Positions 1 to 8,253 of a stretch of 64,000 nt of DNA are shown piece by piece. Both the position numbers and the translations under genes were made by a program. Source of the stretch: JAOPZW01 sp963803375 (lineage in GTDB: Bacteria; Actinomycetota; Thermoleophilia; Solirubrobacterales; Solirubrobacteraceae); NCBI GenBank assembly GCA_963803375.1, contig CAWDMB010000005.1:62001-126000 (forward strand), given 5' to 3'. The notes below the pieces were generated by a model that saw only the letters and a program-made list of their open reading frames with translations, did no database searches and was not told where the DNA came from. Positions within the stretch are counted from its first letter, which is position 1. Every line of letters starts with the position of its first letter.

Positions 1-77
1 GCCTCACCGGGCTCGTGCTCGCGCTCGCGGTCGACGCGCCCGAGCGCCTGCCGATAGGACTTGCCGTGCCGGGCCAT
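1..77 (-). CDS. rplA: 50S ribosomal protein L1, N-terminal fragment cut by the window edge
   Basis: Only the first 25 codons are inside the window, reading leftward from an ATG at 77. The start MARHGKSYRQAL followed by VDRE matches the usual L1 beginning. L1 binds 23S rRNA at the mobile stalk next to the exit tRNA site and also represses its own operon in many bacteria. The ATG follows the TGA of rplK with no spacer, as expected for the conserved L11-L1 pair, so the two are translationally linked. The rest of the gene lies beyond base 1. Confidence 0.88.
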   Translation of the reverse strand, partial: MARHGKSYRQALGRVDREREHEPGE

Positions 78-500
78 TCAGCGCACCTCCACGCCCATGG
101 AGCGGGCCGTGCCCGCGATGATCTTCGCCGCCTGGTCGACGTCGTGCGCGTTGAGGTCGGGGAGCTTGCGCTCGGCGATCTCGCGCAGCTGCGCCGCGCT
201 GATCGAGCCGACCTTGTCGCGGTGCGGCTCGCCCGAGCCCTTGTCGAGGCCCGCGGCCTGCTTGATGAGCACCGCGGCCGGCGGCGTCTTCGTCACGAAC
301 GTGAACGAACGGTCCTCGAAGACCGTGATGACGACGGGGATGACCGTGCCGGCCGAGTCCTGCGTCTGGGCGTTGAACGCCTTGCAGAACTCCATGATGT
401 TGATGCCGTGCTGGCCGAGGGCGGGGCCGACCGGTGGGGCCGGCGAGGCCTGGCCGCCGACGGCCTGCAGCTTGATGGTGGTGAGGACCTTCTTGGCCAT
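78..500 (-). CDS. rplK: 50S ribosomal protein L11
   Basis: A 140-residue protein starting MAKKVLTTIKLQ, full length for L11. It contains the conserved N-terminal proline-rich segment (PAPPVGPALGQHG, about residues 22-34) that contacts thiostrepton and elongation factors, and the C-terminal RNA-binding domain with AGTARSMG. L11 with 23S rRNA forms the GTPase-associated centre. It lies directly downstream of nusG with only three bases between stop and start, and directly upstream of rplA, which is the standard bacterial order. Confidence 0.97.
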   Translation of the reverse strand: MAKKVLTTIKLQAVGGQASPAPPVGPALGQHGINIMEFCKAFNAQTQDSAGTVIPVVITVFEDRSFTFVTKTPPAAVLIKQAAGLDKGSGEPHRDKVGSISAAQLREIAERKLPDLNAHDVDQAAKIIAGTARSMGVEVR

Positions 501-503
501 TTC

Positions 504-1025
504 CTAGATCTTCTTCACTTGGTCGAAGCCGACCTCGACCGGGGTCTCGCGGCCGAAGATGGAGACGAGCACCTTGAGCCGCTGGGCGTCCTGGTTGATC
601 TCAGAGATCTCGCCCGAGAAGTCCGAGAGCGGCCCCGAGACGACCTTGACCGACTCGCCGATCGAGAACTGCGCCTTCGTGGCGATCTTCTGGGCGACCT
701 CCCGGTGCAGCAGGCGGTCGACCTCGGGCTGGGTCAGCGGCACCGGCTCGTTGGAGGCGCCGACGAAGCCGGTGACGCCCGGCGTGCCCTTCACGAGCTG
801 CCAGGAGTCGTCGTTGAGCTCCATGTTGACGAGCACGTATCCGGGCATCGTCCGCTTCTCGACGGGCACCTTCTGGTTGTCCTTCATCTCGGTCACCGTC
901 TCGGTGGGGACGACGACCTGGCGGACGGCCCGCTTCTGGTTGAGGGACACGACGCGATGCTCGAGGTTCTGCTTGACCTTGTTCTCGTGTCCGGAGTAGG
1001 TGTTGACGACGTACCAGCGATACAT
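504..1025 (-). CDS. nusG: Transcription termination/antitermination factor NusG
   Basis: A 173-residue protein starting MYRWYVVNTYSGHE from an ATG at 1025; the same open frame runs further upstream without a stop but that part is a shadow of secE. The NGN domain (residues 1-110) has the typical WYVVNTYSGHE and PGYVLV strands, and a C-terminal KOW domain follows (GESVKVVSGPLSDFSGEI). NusG binds the RNA polymerase clamp, supports processivity and contacts Rho or ribosomal protein S10. It sits between secE and rplK as in nearly all Actinobacteria. Confidence 0.96.
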   Translation of the reverse strand: MYRWYVVNTYSGHENKVKQNLEHRVVSLNQKRAVRQVVVPTETVTEMKDNQKVPVEKRTMPGYVLVNMELNDDSWQLVKGTPGVTGFVGASNEPVPLTQPEVDRLLHREVAQKIATKAQFSIGESVKVVSGPLSDFSGEISEINQDAQRLKVLVSIFGRETPVEVGFDQVKKI

Positions 1026-1044
1026 GGCTCTCGGGTTCTCGGTC

Positions 1045-1626
1045 TCAGAGGATGAAGTCGACGACGTCCTGGGCGACGCGATCGGCGAGCCCCAGGTAGA
1101 GGCCGGCGACGATGACGAAGCCGATGACGACGGCGGTGGCCTGCGCGACCTGACGGCGGTCGGGCCACTGGACGCGCTGCAGCTCCGCCCACGACGCCCG
1201 CAGGAAGGCCAAGAAGCGCCCGGCGCCGCGGCCGGTCGAGGCGCCCGGGACCGGAGCCGCGCGGCGCTTACTCGGCGCGGCGCTCGCTGCGGCCTCGCCG
1301 GCCTGGTCGCCGTCGGGCTCGGCGGCGAGCTCGTCGACCTCGTCCTCGAGCTCGGCGAAGCGCTCCTCGGTGAGCTCCTCGGGATGCTCGGCCTCGACGA
1401 CCTCGTCGGCGGAGCGCTCGGCCTCGGCGGCGGCGTCGGTGGCACCGGCGTCCGCGTCGCGGCCCTCGGCGCCCGATACGAGCGCGGCGTCGAACTCGTC
1501 GACCTCCCCGGAGGCGTGCTCGAGCTCGCCCGCGACGTTCGCGCGGTGGATCGCCCGCGGCGTGGGGCCGGGGTTCTGCGCGCGGCGCGCCTTGCGCTGC
1601 TTGGCTCGCTGTCGGTCACGGGCCAC
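1045..1626 (-). CDS. secE: Preprotein translocase subunit SecE with long acidic N-terminal extension
   Basis: 193 residues from a GTG at 1626. The last 60 residues are the recognisable SecE: an amphipathic segment (FLRASWAELQRVQWPDRRQ) followed by one membrane helix (ATAVVIGFVIVAGLYLGLA). SecE clamps the SecY pore of the Sec translocon. The first 130 residues are a basic stretch, then a long Glu/Ala/Asp-rich low-complexity region not present in short SecE proteins; such extensions are common in high-GC Actinobacteria. It lies 16 bases after rpmG and 19 before nusG, so one transcript is likely. Confidence 0.93.
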   Translation of the reverse strand: MARDRQRAKQRKARRAQNPGPTPRAIHRANVAGELEHASGEVDEFDAALVSGAEGRDADAGATDAAAEAERSADEVVEAEHPEELTEERFAELEDEVDELAAEPDGDQAGEAAASAAPSKRRAAPVPGASTGRGAGRFLAFLRASWAELQRVQWPDRRQVAQATAVVIGFVIVAGLYLGLADRVAQDVVDFIL

Positions 1627-1642
1627 GGCTGAGCCTCCCGCG

Positions 1643-1807
1643 TTAGCGGGTCTCCCGGTGGCTCGTGTGGCGCCGGCACCACTTGCAGAACTTGCGCAGC
1701 GTGATGCGATCAGGGTTGTTGCGCTTGCTCTTGTTGGTCTGGTAGTTGCGCCGCTTGCACTCCTCGCAGGCGAGGGTGACAGCGATGCGCACGTCTCCGC
1801 GGGCCAT
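1643..1807 (-). CDS. rpmG: 50S ribosomal protein L33
   Basis: 54 residues from an ATG at 1807. It has the L33 pattern VTLACEEC, then NYQTNKSKRN, then a second CKWC pair near the C terminus, so this is the zinc-binding (four-cysteine, C+) form of L33. L33 sits near the E site of the large subunit. It is the first gene of the rpmG-secE-nusG-rplK-rplA operon. In Actinobacteria the zinc form is often paired elsewhere with a cysteine-free copy that is made under zinc starvation; none is visible here. Confidence 0.95.
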   Translation of the reverse strand: MARGDVRIAVTLACEECKRRNYQTNKSKRNNPDRITLRKFCKWCRRHTSHRETR

Positions 1808-1862
1808 GCCTGAAGCTCCGTGGCTGAGTGGTGAGGTCGACCGACGCGCCGGGCCGGGACAG

Positions 1863-1887
1863 AAAAACGACCCGCCCCGGGCGAGTC
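1863..1887 (-). terminator. Intrinsic-terminator-like hairpin in the region upstream of rpmG
   Basis: Read on the minus strand, GACTCGCCC and GGGCGGGTC (1869-1887) form a nine-pair stem with a one-base centre, which in practice is a seven or eight-pair stem with a small loop, followed by G and five T residues (1863-1867). This is a classical Rho-independent terminator shape, rare in this GC-rich window. It lies between the end of the M20 peptidase gene and rpmG, so it may end the peptidase transcript or act as a leader attenuator for the ribosomal operon. Confidence 0.6.
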
Positions 1888-1896
1888 AGAACGTCG

Positions 1897-1902
1897 AGTG
1901 TA
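1897..1902 (-). promoter_or_regulatory. Possible -10 box (TACACT) for the rpmG-secE-nusG operon
   Basis: TACACT on the minus strand fits the TANNNT pattern of actinobacterial -10 boxes and is the only such box I see between the peptidase stop (1958) and rpmG. No convincing -35 is present. If it is real, the terminator-like hairpin at 1863-1887 lies inside the leader RNA, about 10-20 bases after the expected start of transcription. Confidence 0.3.
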
Positions 1903-1957
1903 GCGCGAAGATGCCCGCCCGGCGCTGGCGCCGCGACGCCGCTGTCGACGCGCGCCC

Positions 1958-3090
1958 TCACGCGCAGATCCGCGCGCCGGCCGCCACGAGCGTCCGGCAC
2001 ACGGCCTCGGTGTCGGCGAGGCTGACCCACTCCTCGGCGGCGTGCGCGCCCGCTCCGCCGGGCCCGAACAGGACGGTCGGGATGCCGGCGGCGGCGAGGA
2101 ACGCGGCGTCGGCCCAGTAGCTCGCGCCGGCGAGCGCCGGCGGGGCGCCGAGCACGCCGGCCGCGGCCGCGCGGACGACCTCGACGACCTCGGCGTCGGG
2201 TCGATCTCGAACGGCTCGCGCACGAGGAGCGTGCGCCGGTCGGCCTCGAGCGCCGGGTCGGCGGCGCGGGCACCGCCGAGGACGGCGTCGAGCTCGGCCT
2301 CGACATGGGCGGCCGTCTCCCCGGGCAGCGTGCGACGCTCGAGGCCGAGCACGCAGCGGGCGGGATAGCTCGAGAGCTCGACGCCGCCCTCGATGCGCGA
2401 GGCGTGGACCGAGCCGCGCCCGAGCAGCGGATGGGTGACGGTCGCGAGCGCGTCGTCGAGCGCGGCGAGCGCGATCAGGATCGGGCCGGCCTTGACGATC
2501 GCGTCGACGCCGAGGTGCGGTCGCGAGCCGTGCGCGGCGCGTCCGCGGACCTCGAGCTGCGCCCATACGAAGCCCTTGTGCGCGACGACGACCTCGAGTT
2601 CGGTCGGCTCGGTGACGACGGCCGCGTCGGCGCCGGTCGCCCGCAGCGCCTCCTGCACGCCCAGGCTCGCGTGCTCCTCGTCGGCGACCGCCGCCACGAC
2701 GACGTCGCCGGCGAGGTCGGCCGCGGCCAGCTCGCGGCAGGCGACCAGCGCCGCGGCGACCCCCGCCTTCATGTCGTACGCGCCGCGGCCGTAGAGCCGG
2801 TCGCCCTCCGCTCGCGGTGCGTGGGGCCCGTCCATGCCCTCGACGCCGACCGTGTCGAGATGGCCGCAGAGCAGCAGCGTGCGCCCGCCGCCGCGCCCGC
2901 GCGCGTGCACGAGCACGCTCGGGCGCCCGGGCGTCGCCGCGAGCGTCTCGGCCTCGAGGCCCGCGGCGCGCGCCCACCCGGCCACGTGGGCGGCGACCCG
3001 CGCCTCGCCGGCGCCGCCGGGCACGAGCGAGGGGTTCACCGAGTCGATCGCCACGAGGGCGCCGAGCAGCTCGACGAGGTCGTCGCGCAC
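1958..3090 (-). pseudogene. M20 family metallopeptidase (ArgE/DapE type), single-base frameshift
   Basis: The coding region starts at a GTG at 3090 and encodes a peptidase of about 377 residues. The first 300 residues carry the zinc-ligand motifs LLLCGHLDTVG, GRGAYDMKAGVAA and VADEEHAS, with the dimerisation domain after AAHGSRPHLG. At the GGG at 2198-2200 (plus strand) the frame changes; restoring one G gives a smooth protein that continues DAEVVEVVRAAAAG and ends at the TGA at 1958 with intact FGPGG and AHAAEEWV motifs. The family hydrolyses N-acyl amino acids or dipeptides. A homopolymer indel suggests a sequencing error as readily as a true pseudogene. Confidence 0.82.
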
Positions 3091-3147
3091 GGCGCGCAGG
3101 CTACGGCGCGGCGGCCTCGTCCCTCAGCTCGGCGGCACGATCGAGCC

Positions 3148-4095
3148 CTACGGCAGCCGTCCGTTGAACCGCAGCGACGCGGCCGCCGCGCCGAGCAGGA
3201 GCAGGACGCCGCCGACCGCGAAGGCCGCCGTGACCTCGCGCTTGGTCGGCTTGGTGCCGAGCTGCGACCCCAGCGAGCGGTAGATGGTGGCGAGGCGGTT
3301 GGCGTCCTCGGCGGTGAACGCGCGCCCGCCCGACGCCCGCGAGATCTGGCGCAGCGTCTCGGGGTCGGGCGCGACGCTGAGCGGTGGGCCGTAGAGCGGG
3401 TTGGGCACCGTCGCGTCCGACGTGCCGAGCGCGACCGTGTAGATCGGGATCTTCAGTCGCCCGGCCTCGCGGGCGACCGTCACGGGGTCGCGGCCGACGG
3501 TCGTCTTGCCGTCGGAGAGCAGGATGATGGCCGCCGGCGGCCGCTTGCCGTTGCGACGCTGCTGGGAGAGCGTGTCGAGCGTGACCTGCAGGGCGTCGCC
3601 CGTCGCCGTCGCGCCGTCCGCGATCTGCGCGTCGATGATCCGCCGCGTGTCCCCGTGGTCGTCGGTCGGGGCCTGGACGGCGTCGGGCGCGTCGGAGTAG
3701 GCGACGATCCCCACGCGCACGGGGCCGGGGAGCCGGCCGACGAAGGTGCCCGCCGCCTTCTGCGCGGCGCGCAGGCGGTCGGGCTTGACGTCGGTCGCCT
3801 GCATCGAGCGGGAGTGGTCGGTGACGAGCATGACCGACGCCCGCTCGATCGGCACGGCGACGGTGCGCTGGGGCTTGGCCATCGCGACGACGAGCGCCGC
3901 CAGCGCCGCGAGCGCGAGCGCGGCCGGGAGCTGGCGCCGCCAGGCCGGCGCACCGCCCGCCGCGGCCTTCAGCGCGGGCAGCGCCGGGAAGCGCACGGCG
4001 TAGCGCCGCGCGCGCCGGCGACCGACCGCCAGCGCGAGCAGGGCCAGCGGCACGAGCGCGAGGCCGAGCAGCCAGACGGGGGTCGCGAAGCTCAT
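3148..4095 (-). CDS. VWA domain-containing membrane protein (BatA-like), copy 1
   Basis: 315 residues from an ATG at 4095. Two N-terminal membrane helices (about 5-25 and 57-73) precede a von Willebrand factor A domain with an intact MIDAS: D93-x-S95-x-S97, TGDAL and LLSDGKTT. A last helix lies near the C terminus (FAVGGVLLLLGAAAASL). The usual topology places the VWA domain outside the membrane, where it may bind partner proteins through a metal ion. The ATG overlaps the DUF58 stop as ATGA. The protein is strongly similar to the second VWA protein at 6027-6986, so the operon carries a duplication. Confidence 0.9.
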   Translation of the reverse strand: MSFATPVWLLGLALVPLALLALAVGRRRARRYAVRFPALPALKAAAGGAPAWRRQLPAALALAALAALVVAMAKPQRTVAVPIERASVMLVTDHSRSMQATDVKPDRLRAAQKAAGTFVGRLPGPVRVGIVAYSDAPDAVQAPTDDHGDTRRIIDAQIADGATATGDALQVTLDTLSQQRRNGKRPPAAIILLSDGKTTVGRDPVTVAREAGRLKIPIYTVALGTSDATVPNPLYGPPLSVAPDPETLRQISRASGGRAFTAEDANRLATIYRSLGSQLGTKPTKREVTAAFAVGGVLLLLGAAAASLRFNGRLP

Positions 4096-5000
4096 CCGAC
4101 CCGGCGCCCGAGCTCGAGGAGCCAGTCGCCCTGCGTGGAGAGCGAGACGTGGCCGACGCGCAGCCGCCGCAGCTCGCGGGCCACGTGCTCGCGGCGGTCG
4201 CGTTCGAGCGCGGCGAAGCGCTCGCGGACCCGGCGGCTCGAGGTGTCGACGTCGATCCGGTCGCCCGTCTCGGGGTCGACGAGGGCGAGGCGCCCGACGG
4301 CGGGCAGCTCGGCCTCGCGCGGGTCGCCGACCTCGACGCCCAGCACCGAGTGGCGGGAGGCCAGCGCACCGAGCGGGCGGGTCCAGCCGTCGTGATCGCG
4401 GAAGTCGGAGATCACGGCCACGAACCCGGGCTGGGTGGCGACCTTGCCGACGCGCACGAGCGCGTGGGCGAGCGCCGCGGGGTCGCGGGCGCCGTCGGCG
4501 GCGACGCCCTCCGCGAGCGCCCGGCGCAGCGCCACGACGCCCGGCTTGGACGCGCGCGGGGGCAGCAGCCGCAGGCCGCCGCCGCCGAAGAGCAGCACCG
4601 CCAGGCGCCCCGCGCGGCGGACGGCGAGGCGTCCGAGGACCGTCGCCACGCCCTCGGCGACGTCGGCCTTGAGGCGGTCGGCGGTGCCGAACGCCATCGA
4701 CGGCGAGACGTCGAGCAGCACCCACGTCGTCATCGTCCGCTCGGGGACGTGCAGGCGCACGTGCGGCTCGCCCATGCGCGCAGTCGCCGAGGGGTCGAGC
4801 TGGCGCACGTCGTCGCCGACCTCGTACGGGCGCAGCTGCGCGAGCTCGGTGCCCTGCCCGAGCCCGGCCGCGCGGCGGTCGCCGGGCAGCGAGCCGGCCG
4901 CCTTGCGCGCGACCGCGAGGTCGAGCGCGTCGACGAGCGCGGCAGGCATCGGGCCCGGGCCCTGTCGGCCCAGCGGCACGTGGAGCGCGGCGGGGCTCAC
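4092..5000 (-). CDS. DUF58 domain-containing protein
   Basis: 302 residues from a GTG at 5000 that overlaps the moxR stop as GTGA. The DUF58 signature is clear: LRPYEVGDDVRQLDPSATAR (residues about 56-75), then a VWA-like fold with LLDVSPSMAFG. DUF58 proteins are the usual partners of MoxR AAA+ ATPases, and the trio MoxR-DUF58-VWA is thought to act as a chaperone for assembly or metal insertion of other proteins. No membrane segment is obvious, so it probably works at the cytoplasmic side. Function in this organism is inferred from context only. Confidence 0.9.
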   Translation of the reverse strand: MSPAALHVPLGRQGPGPMPAALVDALDLAVARKAAGSLPGDRRAAGLGQGTELAQLRPYEVGDDVRQLDPSATARMGEPHVRLHVPERTMTTWVLLDVSPSMAFGTADRLKADVAEGVATVLGRLAVRRAGRLAVLLFGGGGLRLLPPRASKPGVVALRRALAEGVAADGARDPAALAHALVRVGKVATQPGFVAVISDFRDHDGWTRPLGALASRHSVLGVEVGDPREAELPAVGRLALVDPETGDRIDVDTSSRRVRERFAALERDRREHVARELRRLRVGHVSLSTQGDWLLELGRRVG

Positions 5001-6007
5001 GCGATGCGGCGCCCCCGGTCGGCGGTCGGCTCGCTGACGACGGTCAGCACGCGCTCGAGCAGGTCGTCGGCGGTCACGCCGTCCGACAGCGCGTCGTAGG
5101 AGAGGACGATGCGGTGGCGCAGCACGTCGGCTGCGAGGTCGCGCACGTCGGCGATCGTCGCGTGGCCGCGGCCGCGCAGCAGCGCCAGCGCGCGGGCCGC
5201 CTGCACGACCCCGATCGGCCCGCGGGGGCTCGCCCCGTACTCGATGTAGGAGGCGACGTCGCCGAGGCCGTACTCCTGCGGGCGGCGCGTCGCGTCGGCG
5301 AGCGTGACCGCGTAGCCGATGACGTCGCGATCCACGAGCACCGCATGGGTGGCGCGCGCGAAGCGCTCGAGGTCCTCGAGCGTGAGCCGCTCGCGCACGT
5401 CCGCCGGGTCGCCGAGCGAGCGTCCGACGACCGCGGCCTCCTCGCCGAAGCTCGGGTAGTCGACGACGACCTTCATCAGGAAGCGGTCGACCTGCGCCTC
5501 GGGCAGCTGGTAGGTGCCCTCGGACTCGATCGGGTTCTGCGTGGCCATGACGAGGAACGGCTGCGGGACGCGGAACGTCTCGCCGCCGATCGTCACCTGG
5601 TGCTCCTGCATGACCTCGAGCAGTGCCGACTGCACCTTGGCCGGCGCGCGGTTGATCTCGTCCGCGAGCAGGAAGTTGCCGAAGACCGGGCCGAGCTCGA
5701 TCTCGAAGCGCCCCGAATCGGGGCGGTAGATCCGCGTGCCGACGAGGTCGGCGGGCACGAGGTCGGGCGTGAACTGGATGCGGCGGAAGCTGCCGCCGAG
5801 CACCCGGGCGAGCGTCTTGACGGTCAGCGTCTTGGCCAGCCCGGGCACGCCCTCGAGCAGCACGTGGCCGCCCGTGAGCAGCGCGACGAGCAGGCGCTCG
5901 AGCATCGCGTCCTGGCCGACGATGACGCGCTTGATCTCGTACAGCGCCTCCTCGAGGGCCTGGCGGGGTTCCTCGCGCAGGGCGCGGGGATCGTCGTTGG
6001 CGGTCAC
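4997..6007 (-). CDS. moxR: MoxR family AAA+ ATPase
   Basis: 336 residues from a GTG at 6007, with a purine-rich ribosome site (GAAAGGA) about 10 bases upstream. The AAA+ core has Walker A GVPGLAKT (residues 53-60), Walker B LLADEINR with D116/E117, the sensor 1 segment MATQNPIE and the arginine-finger region EAQVDRF. MoxR ATPases remodel or activate client proteins together with VWA-domain partners. It is placed between a VWA gene upstream and DUF58 plus another VWA gene downstream, so a stoichiometric complex is likely. Confidence 0.95.
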   Translation of the reverse strand: MTANDDPRALREEPRQALEEALYEIKRVIVGQDAMLERLLVALLTGGHVLLEGVPGLAKTLTVKTLARVLGGSFRRIQFTPDLVPADLVGTRIYRPDSGRFEIELGPVFGNFLLADEINRAPAKVQSALLEVMQEHQVTIGGETFRVPQPFLVMATQNPIESEGTYQLPEAQVDRFLMKVVVDYPSFGEEAAVVGRSLGDPADVRERLTLEDLERFARATHAVLVDRDVIGYAVTLADATRRPQEYGLGDVASYIEYGASPRGPIGVVQAARALALLRGRGHATIADVRDLAADVLRHRIVLSYDALSDGVTADDLLERVLTVVSEPTADRGRRIA

Positions 6008-6026
6008 GTCGTGGGTCCTTTCTTCA

Positions 6027-6986
6027 TCAGATGAGCCGGCCGAACCAGCGCAGGGACATGAGGGCGCCGAGCAGCAGCAGCGCGAGCCCGCCGGCCGCGA
6101 ACGAGCTCGTCACCTGGCGGCGCGCGTTCTTGTGGCCGAGCTGCGAGCCCAGCTTCGTGTAGACCTCCTCGAGGCCCGACGCGGTCCGGGCGGTGAAGGC
6201 CTTGCCGCGAGCGGCGCGCGCGATCTGGGCCAGCGCCTCGGGATCGGGCGGGACGCGCTCCGTCGTCGTCCCACCGCCGCGCTTGGGCACCGTGATCGTG
6301 CCGCCCGGCGTGCCGAGCGCGACCGTGTAGACCGGGATCCGCAGGCGGCGCGCCGCCTGAGCGGCGACGACGGGGTCGCGGCCGCGCGTGGACTTGCCGT
6401 CGGAGATGAGGACGATCGCCGCCGGGGGGCGGCGCCCGCGCTCGCCCTTGGCGCTGCGCAGCACCCGCACCGCGGCGTCGATCGCCGATCCCGTGGCGGT
6501 CGTGCCGCTCGCGGTCATGCGGTCGAGCGCGCCGTCGAGGGCCTCGCGGTCGCGCGTCGGGCTCTGGAGCACCCGCGGGACCCGGTTGAAGGCGAGGATC
6601 CCGACGTTGACGCGCGCGGGCACCTCGCCCACGAAGGCACGTGCGGCGCGCTTGGCGGCCACGAGGCGATTCGGGGCGACGTCGGTCGCCTTCATCGACG
6701 CGCTGATGTCGGTCGCGAGCATGATCGACGCGCGCTCGACGGGCACGGCGACCGTCTTCTGGGGCTTGGCCGCGGCGACGATGAGCACGGCGAGCGCGAC
6801 CGCGAACGCGAGCATCGGCGCGTGGCGCCGCCAGCCGGGGCGCCGCGGGGCGACGCTCGCCTGCAGCGCCGGGGTCGCGAAGGCGGCGGCGGCGGCGCGG
6901 CGGTTGCGCTGCTGGCCCAGGTACCAGGCCGCGAGCAGCGGGAGCGCGAGCAGCGCGAGCAGGACGAGCGGGGAGGCGAAGGTCAC
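6027..6986 (-). CDS. VWA domain-containing membrane protein (BatA-like), copy 2
   Basis: 319 residues from a GTG at 6986 that overlaps the HtrA stop. Architecture equals copy 1: two N-terminal helices, MIDAS D93-x-S95-x-S97 (TDISASM), TATGSAID and LISDGKST, and a C-terminal helix. The spacing of the MIDAS from the N terminus is identical to copy 1, and stretches such as KTVAVPVERASIML are nearly the same, showing paralogy. A short insertion (VPKRGGGTTTERV) distinguishes it. The two paralogues flank the MoxR and DUF58 genes, suggesting a heterodimeric VWA pair as in BatA/BatB systems. Confidence 0.9.
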   Translation of the reverse strand: MTFASPLVLLALLALPLLAAWYLGQQRNRRAAAAAFATPALQASVAPRRPGWRRHAPMLAFAVALAVLIVAAAKPQKTVAVPVERASIMLATDISASMKATDVAPNRLVAAKRAARAFVGEVPARVNVGILAFNRVPRVLQSPTRDREALDGALDRMTASGTTATGSAIDAAVRVLRSAKGERGRRPPAAIVLISDGKSTRGRDPVVAAQAARRLRIPVYTVALGTPGGTITVPKRGGGTTTERVPPDPEALAQIARAARGKAFTARTASGLEEVYTKLGSQLGHKNARRQVTSSFAAGGLALLLLGALMSLRWFGRLI

Positions 6987-8194
6987 GGGGTGCGCTGCGG
7001 CCGGTTGCCGAGCGTGACCTCGACGCGCTTGGTGCGCCCGTCGCGGTCGATCTCGATCTCGATCTTGTCGCCGACGCGCCGGCCCTCGATCGCCTTGGTG
7101 ACGTCCGTGGGGTCGGCGACCCGGCGCCCGGCGACCGACGTGATGACGTCGCCGGCCTTCAGGCCCGCCTTCGCGGCCGGGCCGCCGGGGTTGACGGACT
7201 TGACCTCGGCGCCCGCGGCGGCGTTCAGCGAGGGCGCGCCGGTCTGCAGGCCGAGGTACGGGCGCTGGATCGTCTGGCCGCGCTTGAGCCGGGGCACGAC
7301 CTCGCGCACGGTGTTCGAGGGAACGGCGAAGCCGATGCCGACGTTGCCCTGCGCGCCGCCCGAGGTGGCGATCTGAGAGTTCACGCCGATGATGCGGCCG
7401 GCGTCGTCGAGCAGCGGGCCGCCGGAGTTGCCGGGATTGATCGGCGCGTCGGTCTGGATGACCTCGTCGATCGAGAAGCCGTTGGGGGCCTGGATCTCGC
7501 GGCCCAGCCCCGAGACGATCCCCTCGGTCGCCGTCCGGTCCAGGCCGAACGGGTTGCCGATCGCGATCGCCGTGTCGCCGACCTGGACCGTGCGCGAGTC
7601 GGCGAACGCGAGCGGCTTGGCCCCCTTCGGAATCGCGTCGGCGTCGATGCTGAGGACCGCGAGGTCGCTCGAGGCGTCGACGCCGAGGACGTCGGCGTCG
7701 AGCGAGTCGCCGTCGGGGCCGAAGCGCACGACGACGCGCGAGTCCGAGCCGACGACGTGCGCGTTGGTCACGAGCGTGCCGTCGCGGTCGATGAGGAACC
7801 CGGTTCCCGAGCCGCCGTTCGTGCGCACGGAGACGACGGCGGGGCTGGCCTGCGCGTAGATCGCGCCGGCCCGCGTCTGGCCCTGGCGGGGCTTGACGGC
7901 CTGCGTCGCGACGGCGGGGAGCGGCGCGGGACCGTCGCCGCCGTTGCTCAGGAGCTGGTCCGCGGCGACGGCGCCGCCCGCGATCGCCGCGACGGCGAGC
8001 GACGCGGCGGCGAGTCCGCGCGCGCGGCGGTCGACGCCGCGCGCGGAGGCGGCGCCGGCCGCGCGGGCCGCCGCCGCCTCCTGCGCGGCGCGAACGGCGG
8101 CCCGATGGCGGGCCGCCCCCTCCTCCGCGGTTTCACGCGAGCGGTCGGAGTCGCTGCGCCAGTCGCCGGACCACAGATGCCTGGGAGACCTCAT
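6983..8194 (-). CDS. Membrane-anchored HtrA/DegP-type serine protease with PDZ domain
   Basis: 403 residues from an ATG at 8194. An Arg/Ala-rich cytoplasmic segment precedes one membrane helix (about 60-80), then a trypsin-like domain with the triad His146 (TNAHVV), Asp177 (SSDLAVL) and Ser257 (NPGNSGGP), and a single C-terminal PDZ domain (GGPAAKAGLKAGDVITSV). It should degrade or refold damaged proteins outside the membrane. Its TGA overlaps the GTG of the VWA gene, tying an envelope protease to the MoxR/DUF58/VWA operon. Confidence 0.94.
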   Translation of the reverse strand: MRSPRHLWSGDWRSDSDRSRETAEEGAARHRAAVRAAQEAAAARAAGAASARGVDRRARGLAAASLAVAAIAGGAVAADQLLSNGGDGPAPLPAVATQAVKPRQGQTRAGAIYAQASPAVVSVRTNGGSGTGFLIDRDGTLVTNAHVVGSDSRVVVRFGPDGDSLDADVLGVDASSDLAVLSIDADAIPKGAKPLAFADSRTVQVGDTAIAIGNPFGLDRTATEGIVSGLGREIQAPNGFSIDEVIQTDAPINPGNSGGPLLDDAGRIIGVNSQIATSGGAQGNVGIGFAVPSNTVREVVPRLKRGQTIQRPYLGLQTGAPSLNAAAGAEVKSVNPGGPAAKAGLKAGDVITSVAGRRVADPTDVTKAIEGRRVGDKIEIEIDRDGRTKRVEVTLGNRPQRTP

Positions 8195-8253
8195 CGCCCG
8201 CTCGAGGGTAGGGCCTCTGTTGTCAGCTGCCGGTAAGGCGGATGTGACCGCCG

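Noticed and set aside
2190..2205. Programmed frameshifting in the M20 peptidase
   Set aside because: There is no slippery heptamer or downstream structure, and the family is not known to use frameshifting.
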